A stretch of DNA of 64,000 nt from NCBI RefSeq assembly GCF_011297335.1, contig NZ_JAAOTJ010000018.1, positions 62,001 through 126,000 of the forward strand. The letters run 5' to 3'. The stretch's first letter is position 1; every line of letters starts with the position of its first letter. Below, one piece after another: positions 42,229 through 50,904 of the stretch. The position numbers were made by a program, and so were the translations under genes. The notes beneath the pieces are model-generated. The model was not told the DNA's origin, did no database searches, and saw nothing but the letters and a program-made list of their open reading frames with translations. Source of the DNA: Catellatospora methionotrophica (GTDB lineage Bacteria > Actinomycetota > Actinomycetes > Mycobacteriales > Micromonosporaceae).

Positions 42229-42963
42229 ATGACCGACAACCGGTTGAAGGGTCGAGTGAAGGGCCTGTTCAGCGGCCCGGCGGAGAACGAACCTATGGAA
42301 CAGCAGCACAACAGCAACGTGCTCGCCGACCCGGAGGCGGAGCGGCAGGCACTGCAGGTCCTGGTGCTGGCCCGGCGCACCGCCGACGAGCACGTCGCCA
42401 ACGCTCAGGCCGAAGCCGACCGGATCAAGGGCGACGCCCGTGGCAAGGCCGACGACCTGGCCCGTGACGCGCGCGGCATCGTGGAGAGCGCCCGGCAGGA
42501 GGCCGCGCAGATCCAGGCCGCCGCGCAGGCCAGGGCCGTCGAGATCAGCCGCGAGGCGCAGTCGCACGCCGACAGCGCCCGCCGGGAGACCGAGCAGCTG
42601 GTCGCCGACGCGCGCAGCACCGCGACGAAGATCGTCGAAGCCGCGCAGGCGAAGTCCGACGAGCTGGAACGCGACGCCCTGCAGCAGTACGAGGACGTCG
42701 TCGGCAGCCTGGAGGGCAAGCGTTCGGTGCTGCAGCGGCGCATCGAGGCGCTGCAGAACTTCGACCGCGACTACCGGGCCCGGCTGCGCAAGTTCATGAA
42801 CAGCCAGCTCGACGCGCTCGACCTGGACGAGCACCCGTCTCCTGAGGGCGACGACGAGGACGAGCACTTCGCCGAGGTGTCGGCCCCGGACCGCCAGCAG
42901 CCCACCGTCGTACGCCGCCAGCCGGCCGCCGTGGTGGTGCCGCAGGAGCGCCGCCGCCCCTGA
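42229..42963 (+). CDS. Coiled-coil protein (DivIVA/cell-division-initiation-like)
   Basis: 244 residues. A basic N-terminus (MTDNRLKGRVKGLF) is followed by a continuous coiled coil from 38 to 160 (ADEHVANAQAEADRIKGDARG, ESARQEAAQIQAAAQARAVEI, EQLVADARSTATKIVEAAQ) and an acidic, Pro-rich tail. 'YEDVVGSLEGKRSVLQRRIEALQNFDRDYRARLRKFM' class helices resemble the C-terminal helix of mycobacterial Wag31-type proteins. Ribosome site GAGGAG precedes the ATG. It may be cotranscribed with the ADP-ribosylglycohydrolase 14 bases later. Confidence 0.8.
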   Translation: MTDNRLKGRVKGLFSGPAENEPMEQQHNSNVLADPEAERQALQVLVLARRTADEHVANAQAEADRIKGDARGKADDLARDARGIVESARQEAAQIQAAAQARAVEISREAQSHADSARRETEQLVADARSTATKIVEAAQAKSDELERDALQQYEDVVGSLEGKRSVLQRRIEALQNFDRDYRARLRKFMNSQLDALDLDEHPSPEGDDEDEHFAEVSAPDRQQPTVVRRQPAAVVVPQERRRP

Positions 42964-42977
42964 GCGGCGGCCCGCCG

Positions 42978-43949
42978 ATGGCGTCAGCGCCGGACAGCAC
43001 CACCGGCAGGCCCGACCGGGTGGCCGGTGCGCTGCTCGGCGTGCACGCCGGTGACGCGCTCGGCGCGACCGTCGAGTTCGACTCCTGGGAGTACATCCGG
43101 TTCCGGTATCCCGGCGGCGTCCGGGAGATCATGGGCGGCGGCGTGTTCGAGTGGCCGCCCGGCCACGCGACCGACGACACGGACCTGACCCGTGCCGTCG
43201 CGCTGGCCTACCTGGACCCGGGCGACGATGTCGTGCTCGCCGCCGCCCGCCGGATGCTGAACTGGTACGAGGGCGACTGGCCCGGCCGGGCACCCGGCCG
43301 CCCGCCCGTCGACGTCGGCGGCGCGACCGAGGACGGGCTGCGCGCGTTCGCGCAGACCGGCGATCCCGGCGGCTCCGGCGCGGGGCCCGGCCGGGCCGGC
43401 AACGGCTCGCTTATGCGCTGCATCCCCACTGCGCTGGCCGTACGCGACCGTGACCGGCGAATCCGGGACTCGATGCGGATCTCCGCGGTGACCCACTCCG
43501 ACGTGCGGTGCACGGTCGCCTGCGCGGCCTACAACGAGATCGTCGCCGCGCTGGTGGACGGCGTCGCGGCGAACGGGGCCGTGGCGGCCGGTGCGGCCGT
43601 CGCGCGCGAGCTGCACAACACCGACGTGCTCGCCGCTATCGCGCTCGGCGAGCGCCTGGACCTGGCCGAGCTGGCCCGGACCGGCGTGACGGGCCTGCCC
43701 GACGACGGCAACGGGTACGTGCTCGACTCGCTGGCGCTGGCGGTCGCCGCCGTGCTCGACCTCCGTGACCTGACCGACGTGCTCATCGACATCGTGGCCC
43801 TCGGCAACGACAGCGACACCAACGCGGCGATAGCGGGCGGGCTGCTGGGCGCGCGGGACGGAGCGTCATCCATTCCGGACGGCTGGCTGTCCCTGCTGCA
43901 GTTCCGGGTCGAGTTCACCGAGATCGCCGCGGTATTCGGTCGGCGCTGA
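42978..43949 (+). CDS. ADP-ribosylglycohydrolase (DraG/ARH family), intact active site
   Basis: 323 residues. All family motifs are present: GVHAGDALGATVEF (21-34), the first metal loop HATDDTDL with T65-D66-D67, the mid-protein motif VTHSDVRCTVA, and the second metal loop NDSDTNAA (D278, D280, T281). It should remove ADP-ribose from an arginine-linked or similar substrate using two Mg ions. It follows the coiled-coil gene by 14 bases on the same strand. Its intact site contrasts with the degenerate homologue at 6165. Confidence 0.92.
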   Translation: MASAPDSTTGRPDRVAGALLGVHAGDALGATVEFDSWEYIRFRYPGGVREIMGGGVFEWPPGHATDDTDLTRAVALAYLDPGDDVVLAAARRMLNWYEGDWPGRAPGRPPVDVGGATEDGLRAFAQTGDPGGSGAGPGRAGNGSLMRCIPTALAVRDRDRRIRDSMRISAVTHSDVRCTVACAAYNEIVAALVDGVAANGAVAAGAAVARELHNTDVLAAIALGERLDLAELARTGVTGLPDDGNGYVLDSLALAVAAVLDLRDLTDVLIDIVALGNDSDTNAAIAGGLLGARDGASSIPDGWLSLLQFRVEFTEIAAVFGRR

Positions 43950-44062
43950 ACCCCGGTCGCGAACGTTCCCCTTACGCTAATGAAATTAGCAAGGATCCTG
44001 GCTTCGCACCATCGGGTACTCGAACGAGTGTGCAGGCCAGGGGCCGTGGCTATGGTCAGCCG

Positions 44063-44941
44063 ATGCCTACTCCCCTGATCGATGCGACCTCGGCGGGCAC
44101 CTTTACGCTCGGCGACCTGACCGTCAACCGGATCGGCTTCGGCGCGATGCGCCTGCCCGGCGGTGAGAACTACGGCTACGGCTCGGCCAGCGACCGCGAC
44201 CGGGTCATCGGCGTGCTGCGGCAGGCCGTCGCGCTCGGCGTGAACCACATCGACACCGCCGCGTTCTACTTCTCGCCGCTGCGCTCGGCCAACGAGCTGA
44301 TCAACCGGGCGCTGGCCCCGTACGCCGGCGGGCTCGTCATCGCCGCGAAGGTCGGGCCCGGCCGTGATCCGTCCGGCGACTGGCTGCCGCTGGCCCGGCC
44401 GGACCAGCTGCGCGGGCAGGTCGAGGAGAACCTGCGCCAGCTCGGCCGCGACCACCTGGACCTGGTGTACCTGCGCCAGCACGGCCTGGAGTCGGTCGCC
44501 GAGCACTTCGGCGCACTGGCCGAGCTGCGCGACGCCGGGCTGATCCGGCACCTGGGCCTGTCCAACATCCGCCCCCAGCACCTGGCCCAGGCGCAGGCCG
44601 TCGCACCGGTGGTGAGCGTGCAGAACCCGTACGGCGTCGACACCCGCCGGATGCACGACGGCCTCGTGCGGACCTGCGGCGAGCAGGGCGTCGCGTTCGT
44701 GCCGTTCTTCTCGGTCGCGGGCGAGGGCAGGGAGTCCGGCGGCGTCGCCCGCAACGACGCCGTGCAGGCCATAGCGCAGGCACACGGCGCGACGGCGGCG
44801 CAGGTGCGGATCGCATGGACGCTCAGCCGCGGGCCGCACACGCTGGCCATACCCGGCACCGGCAACCCGGACCACCTGGTGGAGAACATCGCCGCCGGAG
44901 CGCTGCGCCTGTCGGCGCAGGAGCTGGCGTCCCTGGAGTAG
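44063..44941 (+). CDS. Aldo/keto reductase
   Basis: 292 residues, a TIM barrel of the AKR superfamily: GFGAMRLPGG, NHIDTAAFYFSP (catalytic Asp and Tyr), VIAAKVGPG (Lys), VYLRQHGLES (His), then IRHLGLSNIRPQHLAQA, and the NADPH-binding end LAIPGTGNPDHLVENIAAGAL. It reduces carbonyls using NADPH. ATG 44063 is chosen; an ATG at 44030 would add 11 residues not typical of the family. Confidence 0.92.
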   Translation: MPTPLIDATSAGTFTLGDLTVNRIGFGAMRLPGGENYGYGSASDRDRVIGVLRQAVALGVNHIDTAAFYFSPLRSANELINRALAPYAGGLVIAAKVGPGRDPSGDWLPLARPDQLRGQVEENLRQLGRDHLDLVYLRQHGLESVAEHFGALAELRDAGLIRHLGLSNIRPQHLAQAQAVAPVVSVQNPYGVDTRRMHDGLVRTCGEQGVAFVPFFSVAGEGRESGGVARNDAVQAIAQAHGATAAQVRIAWTLSRGPHTLAIPGTGNPDHLVENIAAGALRLSAQELASLE

Positions 44942-44997
44942 CGGCAATCCGGCCATCGTCCTGTTCGTTCATTCCACGGGGGAAGGAACCACATACC

Positions 44998-46257
44998 TTG
45001 ACGACCATCACCCGCCCGCCCGCCGCCCCTGTCCCGAACCGATCCTGGCCGGTCGAGCGGGGGCTGATCCCGGCTCGCGGCCCGCAGCGCGTGATCGCGC
45101 TGGCGACCTTCGTCAACATGGTCGGCACCGGCGTCTTCATGACCAGCGCCGCACTGTTCTTCACCCGCTCGGTGGGGCTGCCGCTGACCAAGGTCGCCCT
45201 GGGCATGGGAGCCGCGGCACTGGTCGGCATGCTGGCCGGGATGCCGGTCGGGCACCTGGCCGACCGGCGCGGACCGCGCGAGATCTACCTGATCACCCTG
45301 ATCGTGCGGGCCGTGTCCATGGCGTCGTTGGTCTTCGTGCACACGTTCTGGTTGTTCGTCGTGGTGGTCTGCCTGACCCAGCTGGCCAACTCCGCGGGCG
45401 GCGCGGCGCGCGGCCCGCTGGTGCGTGGGTTCGGCGGCACGAACCTGACCGAGTTCCGGTCGTACCTGCGCTCGGTCGCCAACCTCGCCGGGTGCTGCGG
45501 TGCGCTGGCGGCGGGCATGGCCGTGCAGCTGGACACACGTGGGGCGTACCTGGCGCTGGTGCTGGGCAACGCGCTGAGCTTCGTGGCCTGCGCGGCCGTC
45601 ATCACACGGCTGCCCGCGCTGCCGCCGGTTCCGGCACCGGCTGAGGCGGGGCGCTGGGTCGTGCTCAGGGACCGGCCCTATCTCGTGGTCACCGCGCTCG
45701 ACGCGGTCATGTCGATCCAGGGTCAGGTGCTGGTGTTCGCGCTGCCGTTGTGGATCACGTTGCACACCGACGCGCCGCGCTGGTTCATCGGCGTCGCCGT
45801 CGCGGTGAACACCGCCCTGGTGGCGGCGCTGCAGGTCAGGGCGAGCCGGGGCATCGACACCGGCCTGGCCGCCGGTCGTGCGCTGCGCCGCTCGGGGCTG
45901 GCGTTCCTGGTCGGCATGGCGTTGATGGCGGCGACGGCGGGCCTGCCCGGCTGGGTGGCCGTGGCGCTGCTGACGGTCGGGATCGCCGCGCACACCGTCG
46001 GCGAGCTGTGGCACGCGGCGGCTTCGCTGGAGCTGCAGTTCCGGCTCGCCCCGGCGCACGCCCAGGGTCAGTACACGGGCGTGTCGGGGTTCGGCACGGG
46101 GCTGGCGAACGTGGTCGCGCCGACGGTGCTCGGCCTGCTCTGCGTCACCTGGGGCGCACCCGGCTGGCTGCTCATGGGCGCGGTGTTCGTCGTGGTGGGA
46201 CTGCTTTCGCCGCTGGTGGTGCGGTGGGCTGAGCGGACCAGGCTGTACGCCGTGTAG
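44998..46257 (+). CDS. Major facilitator superfamily transporter
   Basis: 419 residues with about 12 transmembrane helices. The MFS loop 2-3 signature is GHLADRRGPREIYLI. Helix 1 is VIALATFVNMVGTGVFMTSAAL. A TTG start is chosen because GGGGGAAGGAA sits 10 bases before it and no other start fits the family length. It probably exports a drug or metabolite. It follows the aldo/keto reductase by 56 bases. Confidence 0.9.
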   Translation: MTTITRPPAAPVPNRSWPVERGLIPARGPQRVIALATFVNMVGTGVFMTSAALFFTRSVGLPLTKVALGMGAAALVGMLAGMPVGHLADRRGPREIYLITLIVRAVSMASLVFVHTFWLFVVVVCLTQLANSAGGAARGPLVRGFGGTNLTEFRSYLRSVANLAGCCGALAAGMAVQLDTRGAYLALVLGNALSFVACAAVITRLPALPPVPAPAEAGRWVVLRDRPYLVVTALDAVMSIQGQVLVFALPLWITLHTDAPRWFIGVAVAVNTALVAALQVRASRGIDTGLAAGRALRRSGLAFLVGMALMAATAGLPGWVAVALLTVGIAAHTVGELWHAAASLELQFRLAPAHAQGQYTGVSGFGTGLANVVAPTVLGLLCVTWGAPGWLLMGAVFVVVGLLSPLVVRWAERTRLYAV

Positions 46258-46271
46258 GACCTCGGCCGTGG

Positions 46272-46302
46272 CGGGTGGCCTGGTTACGTTCCAGGCCACC
46301 CG
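46272..46302 (+). terminator. Terminator of the MFS gene
   Basis: CGGGTGGCCTGG (46272-46283), loop TTACGTT, exact complement (46291-46302), 15 bases after the stop. Confidence 0.85.
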
Positions 46303-46385
46303 GCACGGTCTGACCTCGACCGGGAGTGGGCATCAGGGTCCACATCCGACGGACTGGGATATTGGCATCCGTCCACCCATAGACA

Positions 46386-46416
46386 TTGACAGTAAACCTT
46401 CCTAATAATGACGCCA
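46386..46416 (+). promoter_or_regulatory. AT-rich promoter element of the chitinase gene, likely leaderless start
   Basis: TTGACAGTAAACC (46386-46398) and TAATAAT (46403-46409) lie just before the ATG at 46416, with no ribosome site. If TAATAAT is a -10 box, transcription starts about at the ATG, giving a leaderless message. Similar TTGAC/GTTAAT AT-rich stretches lie before the other two secreted hydrolase genes (10941-10970, 27090-27120). Confidence 0.45.
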
Positions 46417-47813
46417 TGCCGAACTCCTCTCGAACGCTGCGCCGCTCGGCGCGCTGGGCGGTCGCCATCGCCACCAGCGCCGCGGCCACCCTCGCGGTCG
46501 CGGTCGTGTCCATGCCGAGCGGCCAGGCCGCCCCGGCCCCGGCCGCCGCGCTCGCCGCCTGCTCCGCCCCGGCCTGGGCCGAGGGCAACACCTACACCGT
46601 CGGCACGCAGGTCACCTACAACGGGCGGCTGTACCGCGCCCTGGTGACCCACACCGCCCACGTGGGCGCCGGCTGGAACCCTGCCGCGACCCCCTCGCTC
46701 TGGACCGACCTGGGCGTCTGTGACGGCAACCCGCCGTCGCCGAGCGCGTCGGCCTCCCCGTCGCGCCCGCCGTCGCCGTCCGCGTCGCCCTCGCGGCCGC
46801 CGTCGCCGTCCCCGTCGGTGTCGCCCCCGCCGTCGCCGTCGACCTCCCCCGGCGGCACCACCTGCGCCGTGAAGTCCCGCCCGAGCGGCAAGGTGCTGCA
46901 CGGGTACTGGGAGAACTGGGACGGCTCGTCCAACGGCGTGCACCCGCCGTTCGGCTGGACGCCGATCACCGACGCGCGCATCCGCCAGCACGGATACAAC
47001 GTGATCAACGCGGCGTTCCCGGTCATCCGGTCCGACGGCACGGTGCTGTGGGAGGACGGCATGGACGCGGGCGTGAAGGTCGCCACTCCGGCGGAGATGT
47101 GCGCGGCCAAGGCCGCGGGCCTGACCATCCTGATGTCGATCGGCGGCGCGACCGCCGGTATCGACCTCAGCTCGTCGACGGTCGCCGACCGGTTCGTGGC
47201 CACGGTGGTGCCGCTGCTCAAGAAGTACAACTTCGACGGCATCGACATCGACATCGAGACCGGCCTCACCGGCAGCGGCAACATCAACACGCTGTCGACC
47301 TCGCAGGCCAACCTGATCCGCATCATCGACGGTGTGCTGGCGCAGATGCCGTCCAACTTCGGCCTGACGATGGCCCCGGAGACGGCGTACGTCACCGGCG
47401 GCAGCGTCGTCTACGGCTCGATCTGGGGCTCGTACCTGCCGATCATCAAGAAGTACGCCGACAACGGCCGCCTGTGGTGGCTGAACATGCAGTACTACAA
47501 CGGCAGCATGTACGGCTGCTCCGGTGACTCGTACTCGGCCGGCACCGTGCAGGGCTTCGTCGCGCAGACGACCTGCCTCAACAACGGCCTGGTCATCCAA
47601 GGCACGACCATCCGGGTGCCGTACGACAAGCAGGTCCCGGGTCTGCCCGCGCAGGTCGGCGCGGGCGGCGGCTACATGTCGACGTCGCTGGTGTCGCAGT
47701 CGTGGAACAGCTTCAACGGCCAGCTCAAGGGCCTGATGACCTGGTCTATCAACTGGGACGGGTCGAAGAACTGGACCTTCGGCGACAACGTGAAGTCGCT
47801 GCAGGGCCGCTGA
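46416..47813 (+). CDS. Secreted GH18 chitinase with CBM5/12 and Pro/Ser linker
   Basis: 465 residues: signal peptide (1-40), a small CBM5/12-like chitin-binding domain (about 48-105: CSAPAWAEGNTYTVGTQVTYNGRLYRAL, then NPAATPSLWTDLG), a Pro/Ser-rich linker (105-150, runs of PSPSASPSRPP) and a GH18 barrel (150-465). The catalytic motif is DGIDIDIE with Glu281. The linker's repeats are common in actinomycete chitinases. It cuts chitin outside the cell. Confidence 0.94.
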   Translation: MPNSSRTLRRSARWAVAIATSAAATLAVAVVSMPSGQAAPAPAAALAACSAPAWAEGNTYTVGTQVTYNGRLYRALVTHTAHVGAGWNPAATPSLWTDLGVCDGNPPSPSASASPSRPPSPSASPSRPPSPSPSVSPPPSPSTSPGGTTCAVKSRPSGKVLHGYWENWDGSSNGVHPPFGWTPITDARIRQHGYNVINAAFPVIRSDGTVLWEDGMDAGVKVATPAEMCAAKAAGLTILMSIGGATAGIDLSSSTVADRFVATVVPLLKKYNFDGIDIDIETGLTGSGNINTLSTSQANLIRIIDGVLAQMPSNFGLTMAPETAYVTGGSVVYGSIWGSYLPIIKKYADNGRLWWLNMQYYNGSMYGCSGDSYSAGTVQGFVAQTTCLNNGLVIQGTTIRVPYDKQVPGLPAQVGAGGGYMSTSLVSQSWNSFNGQLKGLMTWSINWDGSKNWTFGDNVKSLQGR

Positions 47814-47833
47814 CCTCACCCGATCCAGGGCTC

Positions 47834-47860
47834 CGTCCCCGCGGCACCGCGGCGGGGACG
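47834..47860 (+). terminator. Terminator of the chitinase gene
   Basis: CGTCCCCGC (47834-47842) pairs with GCGGGGACG (47852-47860); the 9-base loop can pair further. It lies 21 bases after the stop. Confidence 0.75.
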
Positions 47861-47870
47861 GGGCCCTCCG

Positions 47871-48287
47871 TCATCCCCGGTACGGCCCGACCCGGTACAT
47901 GCCGGTCATCGCCGGGTCCCTGCGGTAGCCGAACGTCTTGTACAGCCGCGTCGAGTCCCCCGCCGCGAACAGGCCCACGAACGAGCGCGGCCCCGCCTGC
48001 GTGGCGATCCACCGCTCCAGCGCCGTGACGATGGCCCGGCCGACCCCCCGTCCCTGGTGCGCGGGCAGCACGGCGATGTCGTGCAGGTAGAAGTAGATCG
48101 CGCCGTCGCCCAGCACCCGCCCGACCCCGACGACCTCGCCGCCGTGCACCGCGACGACGGCGTGCCGGGTGCGTTCCAGCGACAGCGGCAAAGCGTCCAG
48201 GTCGTACGCGTGCTGCCAGCCCACCGCGCTGGTCACCGCGATGAACTCGGCGAGCGTCGGCAGCCGGTCGATCACTTCATAGGACAC
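47871..48287 (-). CDS. GNAT-family N-acetyltransferase
   Basis: About 138 residues: strand RHAVVAVHGGEVVGVGRVLGDGA, then the acetyl-CoA loop LHDIAVLPAHQGRGVGRAIV and the end GLFAAGDSTRLYKTFGYRR, a standard GNAT. I prefer GTG 48287 (VSYEVIDRLPTL), which matches the usual N-terminus; a GTG at 48332 would add 15 unlike residues. The substrate is unknown. Confidence 0.87.
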   Translation of the reverse strand: MSYEVIDRLPTLAEFIAVTSAVGWQHAYDLDALPLSLERTRHAVVAVHGGEVVGVGRVLGDGAIYFYLHDIAVLPAHQGRGVGRAIVTALERWIATQAGPRSFVGLFAAGDSTRLYKTFGYRRDPAMTGMYRVGPYRG

Positions 48288-48345
48288 GGGCCGCGACTCT
48301 AGCCGACATATGCGTACATAACAGGTCGCCACTCCGCGGCAGCGC

Positions 48346-49002
48346 TCACCCCGGCGGGCGCAGCCCGTGCTCGCGGGCCAGGATCGCGGCCTGCACCCGG
48401 CTGCGCAGCCCGAGCTTGGCCAGGATGCGGCTGACGTGGGTCTTCACCGTCGCCTCGGCCATGGCCAGCGCCTGGGCCGCCTCGACGTTGGACATGCCCG
48501 CACCCAGGCAGCCGAGCACCTCCTGCTCCCGACCGGTCAGGGTGTCCAGGTCCGGGGCGGCGGCCGGGTCGGTCCACTGCGGCGCGGCCAGGAACCGGTC
48601 CAGCAGCCGCCGTGTCGCGGCGGGCGCGATGATCGCGTCACCGCGCGCGACCGTACGCACCGCGTCGGCCAGCGCCCCCGCCTCGATGTCCTTGAGCAGG
48701 AACCCGGCCGCCCCGGCCCGCAGGCCGCCGAAGACGTACTCGTCGAGGTCGAACGTCGTCAGGATCAGCACCTGGGCCAGCCGCTGCGCGACGATCTGCC
48801 GGGTCGCGGCGATGCCGTCGAGCACCGGCATGCGCACGTCGAGCAGGGCCACGTCGGGGCGCTCGCGGCGGCACAGCTCGACGGCCTGCGCGCCGTCGGC
48901 CGCCTGGCCGACGACCTCGATGTCGGGATGCGTACGCAGGATCAGCACGATGCCCGAGCGCACCGCGGGCTGGTCGTCGGCGACCACCACCCGGATCGTC
49001 AT
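48346..49002 (-). CDS. NarL/LuxR-type response regulator
   Basis: 218 residues: receiver domain with ADDQPAVRSG, phospho-acceptor in ALLDVRMPVLDG, and Lys in GFLLKDIEAG; HTH with LTGREQEVLGCLGAGMSNVEAAQALA and KTHVSRILAKLGLRSR. Its ATG overlaps the kinase stop (ATGA). Second such pair in the window; it has no obvious adjacent exporter. Confidence 0.94.
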   Translation of the reverse strand: MTIRVVVADDQPAVRSGIVLILRTHPDIEVVGQAADGAQAVELCRRERPDVALLDVRMPVLDGIAATRQIVAQRLAQVLILTTFDLDEYVFGGLRAGAAGFLLKDIEAGALADAVRTVARGDAIIAPAATRRLLDRFLAAPQWTDPAAAPDLDTLTGREQEVLGCLGAGMSNVEAAQALAMAEATVKTHVSRILAKLGLRSRVQAAILAREHGLRPPG

Positions 49003-50177
49003 ACGCCAGCCTCCTCGGTGTGGCGCACGGGCAGCGACGCGCGCAGCCGCCAGCGACCGTCCTCGGCCCCGGCGGTCAGTGTGCCGTCCAGCAGCGCCGC
49101 GCGTTCCCGCATGCCGATCAGGCCGTGCCCGCTGCCGGTGCTCGCCGCGTCGGGCCGCAGCGCGTTGTCGGTCTCGATCAGGACCCGGTCGCCGTCGACG
49201 TCGACGTTCAGCACGACCGCACCCGTCCCGTGCTTCCAGGCGTTGGTCAGGCTCTCCCGCACGATCCGGTGCGCGGCGAAGTCGACACTGACCGGCAGCA
49301 CCCGGTCGAGGCCGGCGGTGTGCAGGTCGACGGCGAGCCCGTCGGCCCGCGCCTGCGCGACCAGCTGCGGCAGCGACGCCAGCCCCGGGCGGGTGGCCGG
49401 ATCGTCGCTGCCGCCGTCCTCGCGCAGCAGGCCGATCATCTGCCGCATCTCGGCCAGCCCCGACACGCTGCTCTGCCGGATCTGCTCGACGGCTTGGCGT
49501 ACCAGCTGGGGGCTGGGATCGGGCGCCGACAGCACCGCGGTGGCGTGGATGGCGATGGCGCTGAGCTGGTTGGCGACCACGTCGTGCAGCTCGCGGGCCA
49601 TCCGGGCGCGCTCGTCGGCGACGGCCTGGCGGCGTTCCCATGCGGCCAGCCGGGCCGTCTGTTCGGCCCGCAGCCGCTGCACGCGCGCCTGGTCGCGGTA
49701 CTGCCGCACGCTGATGCCGGTGAGCGTCGGCAGTACCGCGACCAGCGCCACCACCAGGCCGAGCACCACACCGCGCCAGTCGCCGGCCGCGACCACGCCC
49801 ACCGCCGCGGCCAGCACCGAGGCGGCCACCGAGCCGATCAGGTTCGCCCGCCACAGCCACGGCCTGCCGTAGACGCACGCGTCGTAGACGACCTGTGTGA
49901 AGATCAGCGCGGTGCCGAGCGAGCCGCCCAGCAGCGTGTCGGCGGCCAGCGCGACCAGGCCGATCGCCTCGCCGGTGCCCGGCGCGACCCGCCGCAGCAG
50001 GCAGCAGCCCGCCATCACCGCCAGCGGCACCAGCAGCACCCAGTGCGGCACGCCGGACCACAGGCTCGCGCCGAGGAACATGCGCCAGCCGCCGGCCGCG
50101 TACAGGACCAGCCCGCCCAGGAACGAGACCAGGCTGATGACCAGGTCGGTGCGCCAGGAGGGCCAGCGTGCGGTCAC
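48999..50177 (-). CDS. NarL-family sensor histidine kinase
   Basis: About 392 residues: five to six transmembrane helices in the first 160 residues, then the dimerisation helix with phospho-His in MARELHDVVANQLSAIAIH, then an HATPase domain with IVRESLTNAWKHG and GHGLIGMRERAALLDG. No separate sensor domain. A GTG at 50177 (VTARWPSWR) is preferred over one at 50195; neither has a strong ribosome site. Confidence 0.92.
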   Translation of the reverse strand: MTARWPSWRTDLVISLVSFLGGLVLYAAGGWRMFLGASLWSGVPHWVLLVPLAVMAGCCLLRRVAPGTGEAIGLVALAADTLLGGSLGTALIFTQVVYDACVYGRPWLWRANLIGSVAASVLAAAVGVVAAGDWRGVVLGLVVALVAVLPTLTGISVRQYRDQARVQRLRAEQTARLAAWERRQAVADERARMARELHDVVANQLSAIAIHATAVLSAPDPSPQLVRQAVEQIRQSSVSGLAEMRQMIGLLREDGGSDDPATRPGLASLPQLVAQARADGLAVDLHTAGLDRVLPVSVDFAAHRIVRESLTNAWKHGTGAVVLNVDVDGDRVLIETDNALRPDAASTGSGHGLIGMRERAALLDGTLTAGAEDGRWRLRASLPVRHTEEAGV

Positions 50178-50309
50178 CCCATGATCACAGCACACCGGGA
50201 CGGCCGCGCACGACCGGCCGGTGGCGGAGGCCGCCTACATCCTTCGGCGTACGCCGGGTTCGTGCCGCGCGCCGAGGCGGGCCGCCCCGGGGCCGGACAT
50301 GATCGGATC

Positions 50310-50873
50310 ATGTTGCTGGTCGTCATCGCCGCCTGCGAGGTCGGTTTCTGGGTCATCCTCGGCGCCGGGCTCGCCGCCCGCTACCTGCTGCGCTGGCAGC
50401 GCGTGTCGACGGTGCTGCTGGTCGGGGTGCCGGTCACCGACCTGGTCCTGCTCGGCGCGACCGCCCTCGACCTGTCGCGCGGAGCGACGGCCACCTGGGC
50501 GCACGGGCTCGCCGCGGCCTACCTGGGCTTCTCGGTGGCGTTCGGCCCGTCGATGGTCCGCTGGGCCGACGTACGTTTCGCCCACCGCTTCGCGGGCGGC
50601 CCCGCGCCGGTGCCCGCACCTCGCTACGGCGCGGCCCGCACCCGCCACGAGTGGCGCGAATGGGTCAAGGCCCTGATCGCGTGGGCCATCGCGGTGGCCC
50701 TGCTCGGCGCGGCGATCCTGGTCGTCGGCGACGCCGCGCGCACCGCGGAGCTGCAGGGCTGGATCGGGCGGCTCAGCATCGTCCTCGGCGTCTGGCTGGT
50801 CGGCTGGCCCGTCTACTACACCGTGTTCCCCAAACGCGACCCGGCTCTGCGCGACGGCAGCGCCGTGTCCTAG
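50310..50873 (+). CDS. Small integral membrane protein, unknown function
   Basis: 187 residues with five predicted transmembrane helices (MLLVVIAACEVGFWVILGAG, VSTVLLVGVPVTDLVLLGAT, LAAAYLGFSVAFG, WVKALIAWAIAVALLGAAIL, LSIVLGVWLVGWPVYYTVF). It resembles unnamed actinobacterial membrane proteins. It is divergent from the sensor kinase by about 130 bases and 31 bases upstream of the Ser/Thr kinase. Confidence 0.75.
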   Translation: MLLVVIAACEVGFWVILGAGLAARYLLRWQRVSTVLLVGVPVTDLVLLGATALDLSRGATATWAHGLAAAYLGFSVAFGPSMVRWADVRFAHRFAGGPAPVPAPRYGAARTRHEWREWVKALIAWAIAVALLGAAILVVGDAARTAELQGWIGRLSIVLGVWLVGWPVYYTVFPKRDPALRDGSAVS

Positions 50874-50904
50874 CCCGACAACCGGGTTCGGTTTAATGGC
50901 AGCC

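Noticed and set aside
46740-46860. Tandem Pro/Ser repeats in the chitinase as a separate repeat element
   Set aside because: They are simply codons of the linker between the binding and catalytic domains.
49003-50061. N-terminal extension of the second response regulator frame
   Set aside because: Shadow of the second histidine kinase; MTIRVVVADDQ at 49002 is the normal start.
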